Positions 1-8,643 of a stretch of 54,518 nucleotides of DNA are shown piece after piece (position 1 is the first letter of the stretch; each line of letters begins with the position of its first letter). Origin of the DNA: Phycisphaerales bacterium (lineage in GTDB: Bacteria; Planctomycetota; Phycisphaerae; Phycisphaerales; SM1A02); the NCBI GenBank assembly GCA_009691705.1, contig SIAR01000015.1:1-54518 (forward strand). The letters are read 5' to 3'. The notes under the pieces were generated by a model. It did no database searches. It was not told the DNA's origin and saw only the letters and a program-made list of their open reading frames with translations. Position numbers and translations under genes: made by a program.

Positions 1-509
1 TCCCACGCATGTCGTGCCACGCGTTGTCGATGCACCAATACCTCGCGCGCAATCATGAGGATCGCAACTGGAATCCACAGCAGCATCCATGGCAAGAATG
101 CACGCCACGGTGGCGGTGCTGGTGCGACCTTGAGTGTGAATGAGCCGCGATCACTCGCATCGCTGCCAACTTGCACTGTGAAGTGCCAGGTCCCGGCCAT
201 CTCGAGCGCGAGTGAACCACTACGCAAGAGTCGATTGCCCGTTTCAGCCGCACCAAGTTGCACTTCTTCGACGATCCCAGACGGACCCACAGCGCGCACC
301 CGCACTGGCAAATCAATCTGCGGCTCACCACCGCGCGAGAGCAACATCGAGAGGTCGACTTTTCCTGCAGTTGGCGGGATAGGCGTGAGAAAGACCGTCA
401 CATCGAATGCGCCGTAGCGGCCGCGGTCAACAACCGCGCCACCATCCGCAAAGGCGCGCGACGAAAGCGCGGCGATCGTGATCGAGAGCACGGCGAGCGC
501 ACGCTTCAC
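1..509 (-). CDS. FixH/YtkA-like membrane-anchored protein (partial, 3' end outside window)
   Basis: The minus-strand reading frame opens with GTG at 509 and runs without a stop off the left edge (169 codons visible). GTG overlaps the TGA of the preceding gene (GTGA), so translation is probably coupled. The product has an N-terminal signal-like segment (residues 1-22). A compact beta-rich central region of about 105 residues contains 'GTWHFTVQVGSD', typical of YtkA/FixH-type domains. A transmembrane helix near residues 139-155 (WMLLWIPVAILMI) is followed by a basic tail. It sits last in an oxidase operon behind a CtaG-polyferredoxin fusion. FixH/CcoH proteins occupy the same place behind CcoG/FixG in other bacteria, so a role in oxidase assembly or copper handling is inferred. 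The family assignment is tentative because the protein is incomplete and the domain is weakly conserved. Confidence 0.6.
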   Translation of the reverse strand, partial: MKRALAVLSITIAALSSRAFADGGAVVDRGRYGAFDVTVFLTPIPPTAGKVDLSMLLSRGGEPQIDLPVRVRAVGPSGIVEEVQLGAAETGNRLLRSGSLALEMAGTWHFTVQVGSDASDRGSFTLKVAPAPPPWRAFLPWMLLWIPVAILMIAREVLVHRQRVARHAW

Positions 510-2776
510 AGTGATGCCGTCCCGCGCATTTGCATCGGCTGAATGATTATCCAACAACCGGCGAACCACAGGCAAAGACTCACGAACCACCATGGGAGTG
601 CTGCGATCACTGATCGCCGAGCGCTACCGCCGACACCACGCCAGATCATCCAACCCGAAGTGAGTAGGCCGACTTGCAGAAGCAGCAACTCTGCGGGTTG
701 CAGCCACAGTGGCACGACTCCGCAACACGACGCTGCCCACTGCGGCTCGCCGAACCATCCCAAACCAACATCATTTAGCGCGCGTTGAATCACTGGCACA
801 CCAGTCGAAGCACTCGTTGCAAGATGAAAGAACCAGTGGATGCACCACATTGCGGCCCCGATTGGCACGAGTGCGTGCGCACCGCGGCAGAGTGTCTCAT
901 GCCAGGGTTGCGCTGCAGCACGAGATGACACAAGTGCGGTGGCAGCGAGAACTGCGGCAGGAATGACCACGAGAGTCACGAAGGTGATGAGCGCTTCAAC
1001 GAGGGTGGCATTGAGCAGTGTCGAGAGATTGCGCGCCTGAACTGCCAGGGCCGCGACCCAATTCAACCACGGGTCAGTCATTCCTGCCGCGTTGGCGAAT
1101 GCGCCGAAGGTCAGCAGCGCGAGTAGTGCCGCAACGTCTGGTCGTGATGCAATGCGACCAATGGATGACCCGCGCGCGCTCGAGATGAGATTCAGCGATC
1201 GACTCGCCGTCAGCACTCCCACATTGCTGTGCGGACAGCTATCGACACAATCGAGACAGAATGTGCAGTCGAGGTTCCCGCGCTTCGTCGGTTGAAAGAG
1301 TTCGAGTTCGCACCCAGGCACTGCGATTCGGAGTGGAACACTTGACGATTTCGCAGCCTGAGGCGCTGACCCACGGATGCACTCGTGCCCAACACACGTG
1401 ACGCAGGTCGTTGGATTTATCACCGACACCGACAAGGGGGCGACCAGGCTTTGCGCCATATGAAACTGCCCAATTGGACAGACCCACTTGCAGAAACTTC
1501 CGCCGCGAAAGAGCCCGTCAATTCCGAGAATTGCCGCGAAGTATCCAACGATGATGAGTGCGGTGGCGAATGGACTCGCCCACAAATCAAAGGTTTCGTA
1601 GCAGACGAGCCACGCGGCAACCAGTGCGACTGCGATCCATTTCGAGCGAAGTCGGGCCGGCCAGCGCAGTCGCGGTTGCCACCATCGCCGCAGCAGATTG
1701 CGCGGCGCGATGAGAGGGCACGTCATACAGAGAAAGTTTCCGCCAAAGAGCAGGGCGAGCACGATGACTCCACGCCAGTGCGTCCAGGGCAGAGTTCCCG
1801 CGAGATTCGCCGGACCTTCGGCCGGTCCCCATAATCCATCGATCACGATTAGGAGTGCCGCGCCGACCAGCAGCCAACGCAGCACGGTGCGAGTGCGACG
1901 ACTACGCAACACGCTGCCGATTGCTTTGACCTGCAGCAGATCGAAACGCCCAGTGAGTTTCTGCGCCATGCGCGGGGCCGCGGCAGCCGCCATTCGATCG
2001 CCCCCGGCTGGCTTGCGCACCAGCGATAGTGCCCGCAGAATCAAGTAGATCGCGGCTGGAAGCATTACTAACTGACCCGCGGTCCACATGAATGCTCCCG
2101 CAATCTGCTGATCGCGCAGTGCATCAAGTCCGAGTAGAGGTGCGGTCGCCTGGTAGTTGGAATACCAAACACGATCTGAAAATGACATCACCGCCGAGAA
2201 GATCGTGTTCTGCACATCTGCGCTCAGCAGGTAGACCACGAGCGCCGCATCAGACCACCGGGCTCGCCACGGCCACGGCTGCACGATTTGCCACCAGAAG
2301 AGCAACGCCCCAGCGAGAAATGAGGCGTGCTCGATGCGGTGAATCACGGATGATTCGAGTGCCGATCCATAAAAGATCGGCGCATGCCATGTCCAGTTGA
2401 TCACTGCGAATGCGATCCAACCAGTGATTGGATTGAGGACGAAATTGAAGCATCGGCGTAGCAGCGGGCTTGCCAAAAATGGTCCCAGCGCGTTGCGTCG
2501 CACGACTCGTGGCAGTCCGCGCAGCACTGGCACTGCAGGGGAGCCGAGCAAGAGCAGTGGCGCCACAACCATGATTAGCAACCAATGTTGCACCATGTGC
2601 ACCCACAAGAGCATGTGCCCGAGTGCATCGATTGGCGATGCAAGCGCGAGAAACAAGACCAGCAATCCCGCGAAGAAACACTGCGCGCGCCACGGCGCAA
2701 ATCCGCGCCCGCGACCGACGAGTCCGCGCGCCCCGCGCCAATAGAGCCATGCGACGCAGAAGATCGCAGCGATCAA
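506..2776 (-). CDS. CtaG copper-assembly domain fused to NapH/CcoG-like polyferredoxin
   Basis: The 756-residue polytopic membrane protein has two parts. Residues 1-250 match the caa3-type CtaG family (cytochrome oxidase assembly, copper insertion), with several membrane helices and His residues at H54, H60, H64, H131, H146 and H150. Residues 330-520 carry cysteine motifs of membrane-bound 4Fe-4S proteins (NapH/NosR/CcoG type): C350-x2-CP, C429-x3-CP, C458-x2-C with C466, and a ferredoxin motif C504-x2-C507-x2-C510-x3-CP. More helices follow to the C terminus. CcoG-type proteins have been linked to Cu(II) reduction, so the fusion may couple copper reduction to delivery; that is inference. The annotated start is TTG at 2776. 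In-frame residues upstream (S-W-N-L-D-P-W) look natural for CtaG, and CTG at 2824 overlapping the preceding stop is an alternative start. The gene overlaps the next one by GTGA. Confidence 0.85.
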   Translation of the reverse strand: MIAAIFCVAWLYWRGARGLVGRGRGFAPWRAQCFFAGLLVLFLALASPIDALGHMLLWVHMVQHWLLIMVVAPLLLLGSPAVPVLRGLPRVVRRNALGPFLASPLLRRCFNFVLNPITGWIAFAVINWTWHAPIFYGSALESSVIHRIEHASFLAGALLFWWQIVQPWPWRARWSDAALVVYLLSADVQNTIFSAVMSFSDRVWYSNYQATAPLLGLDALRDQQIAGAFMWTAGQLVMLPAAIYLILRALSLVRKPAGGDRMAAAAAPRMAQKLTGRFDLLQVKAIGSVLRSRRTRTVLRWLLVGAALLIVIDGLWGPAEGPANLAGTLPWTHWRGVIVLALLFGGNFLCMTCPLIAPRNLLRRWWQPRLRWPARLRSKWIAVALVAAWLVCYETFDLWASPFATALIIVGYFAAILGIDGLFRGGSFCKWVCPIGQFHMAQSLVAPLSVSVINPTTCVTCVGHECIRGSAPQAAKSSSVPLRIAVPGCELELFQPTKRGNLDCTFCLDCVDSCPHSNVGVLTASRSLNLISSARGSSIGRIASRPDVAALLALLTFGAFANAAGMTDPWLNWVAALAVQARNLSTLLNATLVEALITFVTLVVIPAAVLAATALVSSRAAAQPWHETLCRGAHALVPIGAAMWCIHWFFHLATSASTGVPVIQRALNDVGLGWFGEPQWAASCCGVVPLWLQPAELLLLQVGLLTSGWMIWRGVGGSARRSVIAALPWWFVSLCLWFAGCWIIIQPMQMRGTASL

Positions 2777-2820
2777 CCAGGGATCGAGATTCCAACTCGC
2801 GAAGATTGCGCTGGCCGCAC

Positions 2821-4293
2821 TCAGCGGATGGTCGCAGCGCCTGACGGAAGTGGCAACTGTGCTCCAGGAGTCATCGCATCGGGCTCATTAAATGGATGCA
2901 AGGTCGACAAGAACCCCACCACCGCCGCAGTTTGCGCGCTGTCGAGGTTCTTTCCATACGCCGGCATATTGCCACCGCCCTGCTGCACCTGCCTCACAAG
3001 TTGGTCGTACGAGAGTCGCGTTGCAATGTCATCAAGGGCAGGACCGCGCTTGCCGCCGCGCCCATCGAGCGAATGACAGTTGCGACACTGCGCGAACTGA
3101 AAGACGACCGCGCCTTGCATCTCAAGCGGTGTTCGACCCTTCGTGAACTCACTCGGCGTTGGAAGCGACGACCATCCATCCATCACTGGGGACCAAGGAC
3201 TAGTGGTGCCCTCCCACGTCAGCGCTGCGATCGCCGTCACGGTGACGAGTGCGAGCAGCACCATTGCCGGACGCTTGCTCGGAGCGCGCTCACCAGAATT
3301 CGACAAGAATGGAACAGCAACAAGCACGAGCACCACAATCGCAGGCGCAATCAACATGATTGCAGTTTCAGATGCCGGCGGCAAGAGACTGACCGCTCCA
3401 AAGAGCCACATGAATGGATAGTCGGGGCGAGGATTTGTGTTGATGAGGGTGGGGTCTGGTATTCCGCCAGGTCCAAATGGACCGTAGAACGCCGCGAGCG
3501 CGACGAGACCAATCAAGCAGACTCCGCAGAAGACCATGTCGCGCTGGGCAGCATCGGGCACAAACGGGACACCATCTTTGTGCATGCGTTCTTCAAACTC
3601 CTTGCGATAGGTCGAAGGCACCACCACCGCGCCAGGCTTTGGCATCTCGCTGATGCCGTTCTTGATGATGAGCACCATGTGCAATCCCACAAGTGCGATC
3701 GCCGCGCCCGGCAAGACAAACACGTGCAGTGCAAAGAACCGATTGAGCGTCTCGCCACCAATGATCGGTCCACCCAAGAGCAGCGCCCGCGCTTGATCAC
3801 CAAAGACTGGGATGCGGTCCGCGATTGCTGCGCCGATGCCGAGTCCCCAGTACGCATCTTGATCCCAGCGCATGACCTGCCCCGTAAACGCGAGCGCGAG
3901 CGTCGTGAGCAAGAGAAATACCCCGGTGATCCAATTCAATTCGCGTGGATACTTGTACGAAGCATGCAGAAAGACCTGCAGCATGTGGATCGCCATCATC
4001 ACAACCATCGCGTTGCTCGACCAACCGTGCAGGGCGCGCAGCATCCATCCCATCGGCACTTCAGTGTCGATGTAGTTGAGGCTCTGCCAGGCCTGCGCTG
4101 CGCTCGGTGCGTAGACCGTCGCGAGGCAGACTCCCGTCACGATCTGAATCGTGAAGAACATGAGCGTCGCACTTCCAAAGACATACCACCACTTCGCGTT
4201 GCGCGGCACATGATGAAACATCAGCGGAGCGACGAAGGCCATGGCGCCGGTGCGCTCTTCGATCCACGCGAGAGAACCTTTCAGAAAGTTCAT
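2821..4293 (-). CDS. Cytochrome b/c fusion subunit of a quinol:cytochrome c reductase
   Basis: This 490-residue protein joins a full cytochrome b to a C-terminal cytochrome c domain. The four b-heme ligands are H89 and H103 in one helix and H190 and H205 in another. The 15-residue step of the second pair is the cytochrome b6 pattern rather than the mitochondrial bc1 one. The Qo-site region has 'PDYPFMW' near residues 290-296. A periplasmic class I cytochrome c domain starts near 385, with C403-R-N-C406-H407 and a likely axial Met in 'NMPAYGKN'. It accepts electrons from the quinol pool and passes them, with the Rieske protein, to the c hemes and the oxidase in the same operon. ATG at 4293 overlaps the Rieske stop (ATGA). 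The fused b/c layout is known from Gram-positives and several deep lineages. Confidence 0.92.
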   Translation of the reverse strand: MNFLKGSLAWIEERTGAMAFVAPLMFHHVPRNAKWWYVFGSATLMFFTIQIVTGVCLATVYAPSAAQAWQSLNYIDTEVPMGWMLRALHGWSSNAMVVMMAIHMLQVFLHASYKYPRELNWITGVFLLLTTLALAFTGQVMRWDQDAYWGLGIGAAIADRIPVFGDQARALLLGGPIIGGETLNRFFALHVFVLPGAAIALVGLHMVLIIKNGISEMPKPGAVVVPSTYRKEFEERMHKDGVPFVPDAAQRDMVFCGVCLIGLVALAAFYGPFGPGGIPDPTLINTNPRPDYPFMWLFGAVSLLPPASETAIMLIAPAIVVLVLVAVPFLSNSGERAPSKRPAMVLLALVTVTAIAALTWEGTTSPWSPVMDGWSSLPTPSEFTKGRTPLEMQGAVVFQFAQCRNCHSLDGRGGKRGPALDDIATRLSYDQLVRQVQQGGGNMPAYGKNLDSAQTAAVVGFLSTLHPFNEPDAMTPGAQLPLPSGAATIR

Positions 4294-4853
4294 ACAGATT
4301 CTTCCAATCCTGGAAGTCGCCCCGCATCGATGAGCAAGGCGTCGCCTTCAACCTTCCACGCGTATTCAAAGAGTCCGCGGGGCGGAGGACCGGCCGCGCG
4401 CGATCCATCTTGGTAGTAAACACCGCCATGACACGGGCACATAAAAAGCTTGGACTGCTCGAACCAACGAACGGGACAACCAAGATGTGCGCAGTTGATC
4501 GCGAACACCTGAAACTGCCCCGCTTCGATACAGCGCACCCAACAGGCAGTCTTGGCACTGTCGCCATCGGTCGGTTGCCGAATCGGATTCAGAAACGTCG
4601 CGAAACGCGTTTGGCCCGCTGGAAAACTGGAAGTCGCTCCAAGATTGACCCAGATGTTTGAGAAACGTTTCGTCGCTGGTCCAATGAGGTAGCTGACTAT
4701 CGGAAGAGCGGTGAGCAGGCCTCCAACACCAAGCAATCCTGCGCCAACCTTGAACATGAATCCCCGGCGCTGTTCGCTCTTTGATGCGGCAGCGGGCGCA
4801 CTGCCACATCCGCAACCACCGCATCCGCAGGATTTCTCTTTGCTTTCACTCAT
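4290..4853 (-). CDS. Rieske iron-sulfur protein
   Basis: The 187-residue protein is the [2Fe-2S] subunit of the bc complex. The cluster ligands are visible: C121-A-H123 and C139-x2-H142, with C126 and C141 placed to form the usual disulfide. Residues 34-57 form the single membrane anchor (FKVGAGLLGVGGLLTALPIV), preceded by RR at 29-30, which fits Tat-type export. The cytoplasmic N terminus is unusual: residues 9-17 read CGCGGCGCG, with four Cys. ATG at 4853 overlaps the preceding cytochrome stop, and its own stop overlaps the cytochrome b start, so the three genes are coupled. The role in quinol oxidation follows from the family; a function for the Cys-Gly tail is unknown. Confidence 0.93.
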   Translation of the reverse strand: MSESKEKSCGCGGCGCGSAPAAASKSEQRRGFMFKVGAGLLGVGGLLTALPIVSYLIGPATKRFSNIWVNLGATSSFPAGQTRFATFLNPIRQPTDGDSAKTACWVRCIEAGQFQVFAINCAHLGCPVRWFEQSKLFMCPCHGGVYYQDGSRAAGPPPRGLFEYAWKVEGDALLIDAGRLPGLEESV

Positions 4854-5533
4854 GGTGCATCGCTCACTCTCTGCTGTTTAGGGCGCTGAGCTGAAATCCA
4901 ACCCACGACATCGGCAACTTCTTGCGCAGTAAGACCAGTAGGACGATTTGGCATCGCTTGGTTCCACGCTGGCATACCAAGTTCGCTGCGACCGTAGACC
5001 GTTGCGCTCCAGAGTCCTTGGTTAGAGATCAATCGCAAGTAGAGCGGGTCAATCACGCTGCCAGCGCTGCCTTGCGGACCGTGGCATCCTGCGCATGCTT
5101 GTGAAAAGACCGCTGCGCCCGCCCCCGCATCGCCCGCGATCACCCGTGGAGAAATCGCGACGCTTTCACCGCCCGTCGCACCGTCCTTCGCACCCCAAAG
5201 TGAACGCATCCCCTGCACGAGCGAGACAATCTGTGCCGACGTGAATGGCCCACCCTCGTCGGCCAGATATGCGGGCATTGAACGACCTTGACCATGAGCG
5301 ATCGCTTCGATCACAACTGCGTCAGTTGCGACAGCCCAGTAGTTCGCGTTCATGAGCGGCAGTGCCGCTCCTTCTGCTCCTTGCGAGTGGCAGCCCCGGC
5401 AGTTGGTGTTGAACGCACTCTGCGTCCAGGCGAGCGAGTCATGCGCAACGGGTTGAACGGCGTGTGGCCCTCCCGGACGTTCACATCCCGACAGCCATGT
5501 GATGAGAGAAGCCAACAAGAGTCTGCTGTTCAT
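4850..5533 (-). CDS. Diheme cytochrome c lipoprotein
   Basis: The 227-residue exported protein has a lipoprotein signal ending L-S-G-C17. It carries two class I cytochrome c domains: C45-R-G-C48-H49 and C147-A-G-C150-H151. Possible axial Met residues are M86 (GRSMPAYL) and the Met in 'LGMPAWNQ'. It lies between the oxidase subunits and the Rieske/cytochrome b genes and overlaps both neighbours by 4 bp. It is therefore a good candidate for the electron carrier joining the bc module to the oxidase, held at the outer face of the membrane by its lipid. The function is inferred from heme motifs and operon position. Confidence 0.88.
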   Translation of the reverse strand: MNSRLLLASLITWLSGCERPGGPHAVQPVAHDSLAWTQSAFNTNCRGCHSQGAEGAALPLMNANYWAVATDAVVIEAIAHGQGRSMPAYLADEGGPFTSAQIVSLVQGMRSLWGAKDGATGGESVAISPRVIAGDAGAGAAVFSQACAGCHGPQGSAGSVIDPLYLRLISNQGLWSATVYGRSELGMPAWNQAMPNRPTGLTAQEVADVVGWISAQRPKQQRVSDAP

Positions 5534-6360
5534 AGCTTCGATCCTCGTTCGATACTCAAACGCTCAGCGAGCGACTGACCCGCGCGCGTCGAGACCATCT
5601 CGCTGCGGCTCACAATCCATCCGCACACAAGTCCGAATGCGATTTGACTCGCGATGAACCATGGCCATGAGATGTAACGCTCAAGGGCAGGATTCACGAT
5701 TCCAAGACTCGCCCAGACCATCCCAGTGACAATCACAGGAACCAGCACTCCCCCCGCTAGCAGCGGACGGCGCGGCATCATTGGAAGGGCAGTTGTGTAC
5801 AGCAGTCCGACTGCGATCGACATTGCGGCGTGAATCGCCACCGCAATGATGAACCATCCAGAATGAAAGAGTTCGAGAGTTTGCAGATCTGATTCGCCGA
5901 CACCGGGCACGACTGAACCGGTCAGCAAGTTGATCGGCAACCACACACTGCCGTGTCGTGAAATCCCCCAGAGAAATGCAACGATTGCCATTGCAATCCC
6001 GCCGATCAGCCCGCCGAGAACTCCCGAGCGAATCGGATGCATTTCTTCAGGAAACGACGGACGAGTCTTGCGCTCGCCCACTGCGCTCACCGCGTAGTTG
6101 GGAGCAGGTTGCCGCAAGAGTTCTTCTGGGATCCCCTCGATGCGCTCATCGGGGAAGATCGCCCTGAACCAGAGCACAGCGCCCCAGATTGCCAACAGCA
6201 CGCCGAGCCCCAATACATAGAGGTTTGTCACAATCGCAGCGGCGATCAGCGCAATTCCAAGCGCGGTCACAAGCGGGCCAGCACTCGGCTTAGGGATCGC
6301 CCGACTGTATGGCACTTCGCTCTGCGACCCTGACGATGTTGAACTTGCTTCTCGTTTCAT
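5530..6360 (-). CDS. Polytopic membrane protein of the respiratory operon
   Basis: The 276-residue protein has no family I can name. A polar N terminus of about 27 residues precedes two helices at about 30-66 (ALGIALIAAAIVTNLYVL and onward). A soluble linker containing 'PDERIEGIPEELL' follows, and then about four helices in the C-terminal half. The paired N-terminal helices resemble small oxidase subunit IV-like proteins, and the C-terminal part may be a separate membrane domain. ATG at 6360 directly follows the oxidase III stop (TAAATG), and its stop overlaps the diheme cytochrome start. Strict coupling suggests an accessory subunit of the oxidase or of a supercomplex. Confidence 0.6.
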   Translation of the reverse strand: MKREASSTSSGSQSEVPYSRAIPKPSAGPLVTALGIALIAAAIVTNLYVLGLGVLLAIWGAVLWFRAIFPDERIEGIPEELLRQPAPNYAVSAVGERKTRPSFPEEMHPIRSGVLGGLIGGIAMAIVAFLWGISRHGSVWLPINLLTGSVVPGVGESDLQTLELFHSGWFIIAVAIHAAMSIAVGLLYTTALPMMPRRPLLAGGVLVPVIVTGMVWASLGIVNPALERYISWPWFIASQIAFGLVCGWIVSRSEMVSTRAGQSLAERLSIERGSKL

Positions 6361-6957
6361 TTAGCGACCAATCACATAGACGGTGACGAAGACAACGATC
6401 CATACCGCATCAACGAAGTGCCAGTACCAACTCAAAAGGTCGAAGGCGGGCGCGTGGCGCGGTTTCACCCAGCCGAGCAGACCCATCGCAAGCACGGTGC
6501 TCAACAGGATAAGTCCGACGATGACGTGAAAGAGATGCAGTCCCACAAGTGAATAGAAAGTCGTTCCAAAGAGATTAGTCGTTGGATAGAGCGCGTGATC
6601 GCGCATCAATCCCGACCACTCGTAGATCGTGCCGCCCACAAAGAACGCGCCGAGTGCAATGGTGATGGCGAGCCACAACCAACACTTACCTTGATTGCCA
6701 CCCTCCAGCAGGCGCACGGCGGCGACCGCAGTGAACGAACTTGAAATCAGTGCGATCGAGTTCAAAATCACAAGACCCAGTTCGAGCACCTGTGCTGGTT
6801 GGGGACCCGTCGCACTCTTGCCGATGTAAAACAAGTACGCCACGACGAAGGTCAGAAAGATGCAGCTCTCGGCAGTGATCAGACAGATCATGCCGATCTT
6901 GCCGCGCGATGGACGCCAGACATCGCACGCCGGCGCTGGCTTTGTCAGTGTGCTCAT
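6361..6957 (-). CDS. ctaE: Cytochrome c oxidase subunit III
   Basis: The 198-residue protein has about five membrane helices, the short bacterial form of subunit III. Recognisable segments include 'GMICLITAESCIFLTFVVAY' near the N terminus, 'HLFHVIVGLILL' in the middle, and a C-terminal 'WYWHFVDAVWIVVFVTVYV', which is a strong subunit III signature. It stabilises the catalytic core and proton uptake in heme-copper oxidases. Its ATG overlaps the ctaD stop (ATGA), and its own TAA directly abuts the next ATG. Confidence 0.93.
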   Translation of the reverse strand: MSTLTKPAPACDVWRPSRGKIGMICLITAESCIFLTFVVAYLFYIGKSATGPQPAQVLELGLVILNSIALISSSFTAVAAVRLLEGGNQGKCWLWLAITIALGAFFVGGTIYEWSGLMRDHALYPTTNLFGTTFYSLVGLHLFHVIVGLILLSTVLAMGLLGWVKPRHAPAFDLLSWYWHFVDAVWIVVFVTVYVIGR

Positions 6958-8636
6958 GAAATTCCCTCATGATTCGAGTCGGGATCGGTCGGGTTCTTGA
7001 TATCCCAGAGGGGCCGCGCCGATCCAACCGTTGGCACCTGATCGAAATTCCATTCAGGTGGCGGACTCGTTGTCGCCCATTCGAGTGTCCAGGCGTTCCA
7101 CGGGTCATTTCCCGCGACCTTGCCCTTGCGCAGAGAGATGAGCACGTTCAACACAAAGAGTGAGATCCCCATCGCCTGAATGATCACGCCGATCGAAGAG
7201 AGCATGTTCCACAACTCAAGCCCGCGATCGGGTTGATACATGTAGACGCGGCGCGGCATCCCGAGGATTCCTGAGACGTGCATTGGAAAGAAAGTGAGGT
7301 TGAAGCCGATGAAGAGCAGCCAAAAGAACCACTTTCCGAGTCGCTCTGACAGCATGCGTCCAGTGGCCTTGGGAAACCAGTAGAACAATCCACTAAAAAT
7401 GCCAAAGATCGTGCCGCCGAAAAGCACATAGTGAAAGTGCCCCACAACGAAGTAACTGTCTGAGAGTTGCCAGGTGAATGGCACCACCGCAAGCATGATT
7501 CCCGTCAGACCTCCGAAGGTGAAAATGCCCAGAAACGCACTCGCAAAGAGCATTGGAGTCGCGAAGATGATTTGTCCGCCGATCATCGTCCCCATCCAAT
7601 TGAAAATCTTGATGCCGGTTGGAATCGAAATCAGCAATGTGCTCGCGGCAAAGAACGCATTGAGCGCGGGCGACATTCCGATCGCGAACATGTGATGCGC
7701 CCACACTCCCAGCGAGATGAATCCGATGGCAACTGTCGCCGCGACCATTAGCGGATACCCAAAGATGACCTTGCGACTGAAAACGGGAATCACCTCCGAG
7801 AAGAATCCAAAGGCGGGTAGCACCAAGATGTAGACCTCCGGGTGGCCGAAGAACCAGAACAGATGCTGCCACAGCACCGACGATCCGCCATTCTGCGTAT
7901 CGAAGAAGTGCATTCCCAGCGATCGATCCAGCAGCAACATAATCTGTGCACCCGTGAGCACTGGAATTGCGATAATCACAAGCACACTGACCACGAGCAT
8001 CATCCATGCCATCAAAGGCAGGCGCATCAGAGTCATGCCTGGGCAGCGCATCACCAAGATAGTGGCGAGGAGATTGATGGCAGTTGTAATGCTGCCAAAC
8101 CCGCTCACCATGATTCCAAGAATCCAGTAATCGGTTGAGTTTCCAGGTGAGAATGTTCTATTCGTCAGCGGTGCGTAGGCGAACCATCCCACATCTGGTG
8201 CGGCGGATGTTCCGTACAAACCTTGGGCGCCGATGTAGGAGTAATACAGCAGGATTGCGCCAAACACGAAGAGCCAGAGACCAAAGGCATTCAGCCGAGG
8301 AAAGGCCATGTCGCGCGCGCCGATCATCAGTGGGATGAGATAGTTCGCCATCCCAAGCAGCATGGGCATTCCAACGAGAAACACCATCGTCGTGCCGTGC
8401 ATCGTGAAGAGTTGATTGAATGTTGCTGGGTCGACGACTTTGCCCGCCGCTTGCGCCAATTGCGCGCGCATCATCGCCCCTTCGATTCCTGCGATCACAA
8501 AGAAGATCAGTCCGAAACAGACATACATGATGCCCAACCGCTTGTGATCGACCGTCACGGCCCAACCGTGCAGACGTGCGCCGAGAGTCCGACTTACTTC
8601 GGCAGGAATGGTTGGATGGTGCTCGGCGAGTGTCAT
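6954..8636 (-). CDS. ctaD: Cytochrome c oxidase subunit I
   Basis: This 560-residue catalytic subunit reduces O2 and pumps protons. Heme and copper ligands are all present: H80 and H402 for low-spin heme, H400 for the oxygen-binding heme, and H265, H314 and H315 for CuB. H265 lies in G-HPEVY, with Y269 as the cross-linked Tyr and E267 as the type A1 proton glutamate. The N-x-D element of the D pathway ('NYLIPLMIGARDMAFPRLN') is intact. It is therefore an A-type aa3-like oxidase. It lies 7 bp after the subunit II stop and overlaps ctaE by 4 bp. Confidence 0.97.
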   Translation of the reverse strand: MTLAEHHPTIPAEVSRTLGARLHGWAVTVDHKRLGIMYVCFGLIFFVIAGIEGAMMRAQLAQAAGKVVDPATFNQLFTMHGTTMVFLVGMPMLLGMANYLIPLMIGARDMAFPRLNAFGLWLFVFGAILLYYSYIGAQGLYGTSAAPDVGWFAYAPLTNRTFSPGNSTDYWILGIMVSGFGSITTAINLLATILVMRCPGMTLMRLPLMAWMMLVVSVLVIIAIPVLTGAQIMLLLDRSLGMHFFDTQNGGSSVLWQHLFWFFGHPEVYILVLPAFGFFSEVIPVFSRKVIFGYPLMVAATVAIGFISLGVWAHHMFAIGMSPALNAFFAASTLLISIPTGIKIFNWMGTMIGGQIIFATPMLFASAFLGIFTFGGLTGIMLAVVPFTWQLSDSYFVVGHFHYVLFGGTIFGIFSGLFYWFPKATGRMLSERLGKWFFWLLFIGFNLTFFPMHVSGILGMPRRVYMYQPDRGLELWNMLSSIGVIIQAMGISLFVLNVLISLRKGKVAGNDPWNAWTLEWATTSPPPEWNFDQVPTVGSARPLWDIKNPTDPDSNHEGIS

Positions 8637-8643
8637 GGCGCTT

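Noticed and set aside
2896-4416. A 506-codon plus-strand ORF opposite the cytochrome b/c gene
   Set aside because: It is antisense to an unambiguous gene, has no hydrophobic or family-like segment, and is very rich in Arg, His and Asp, as expected for the shadow of a GC-biased codon pattern.
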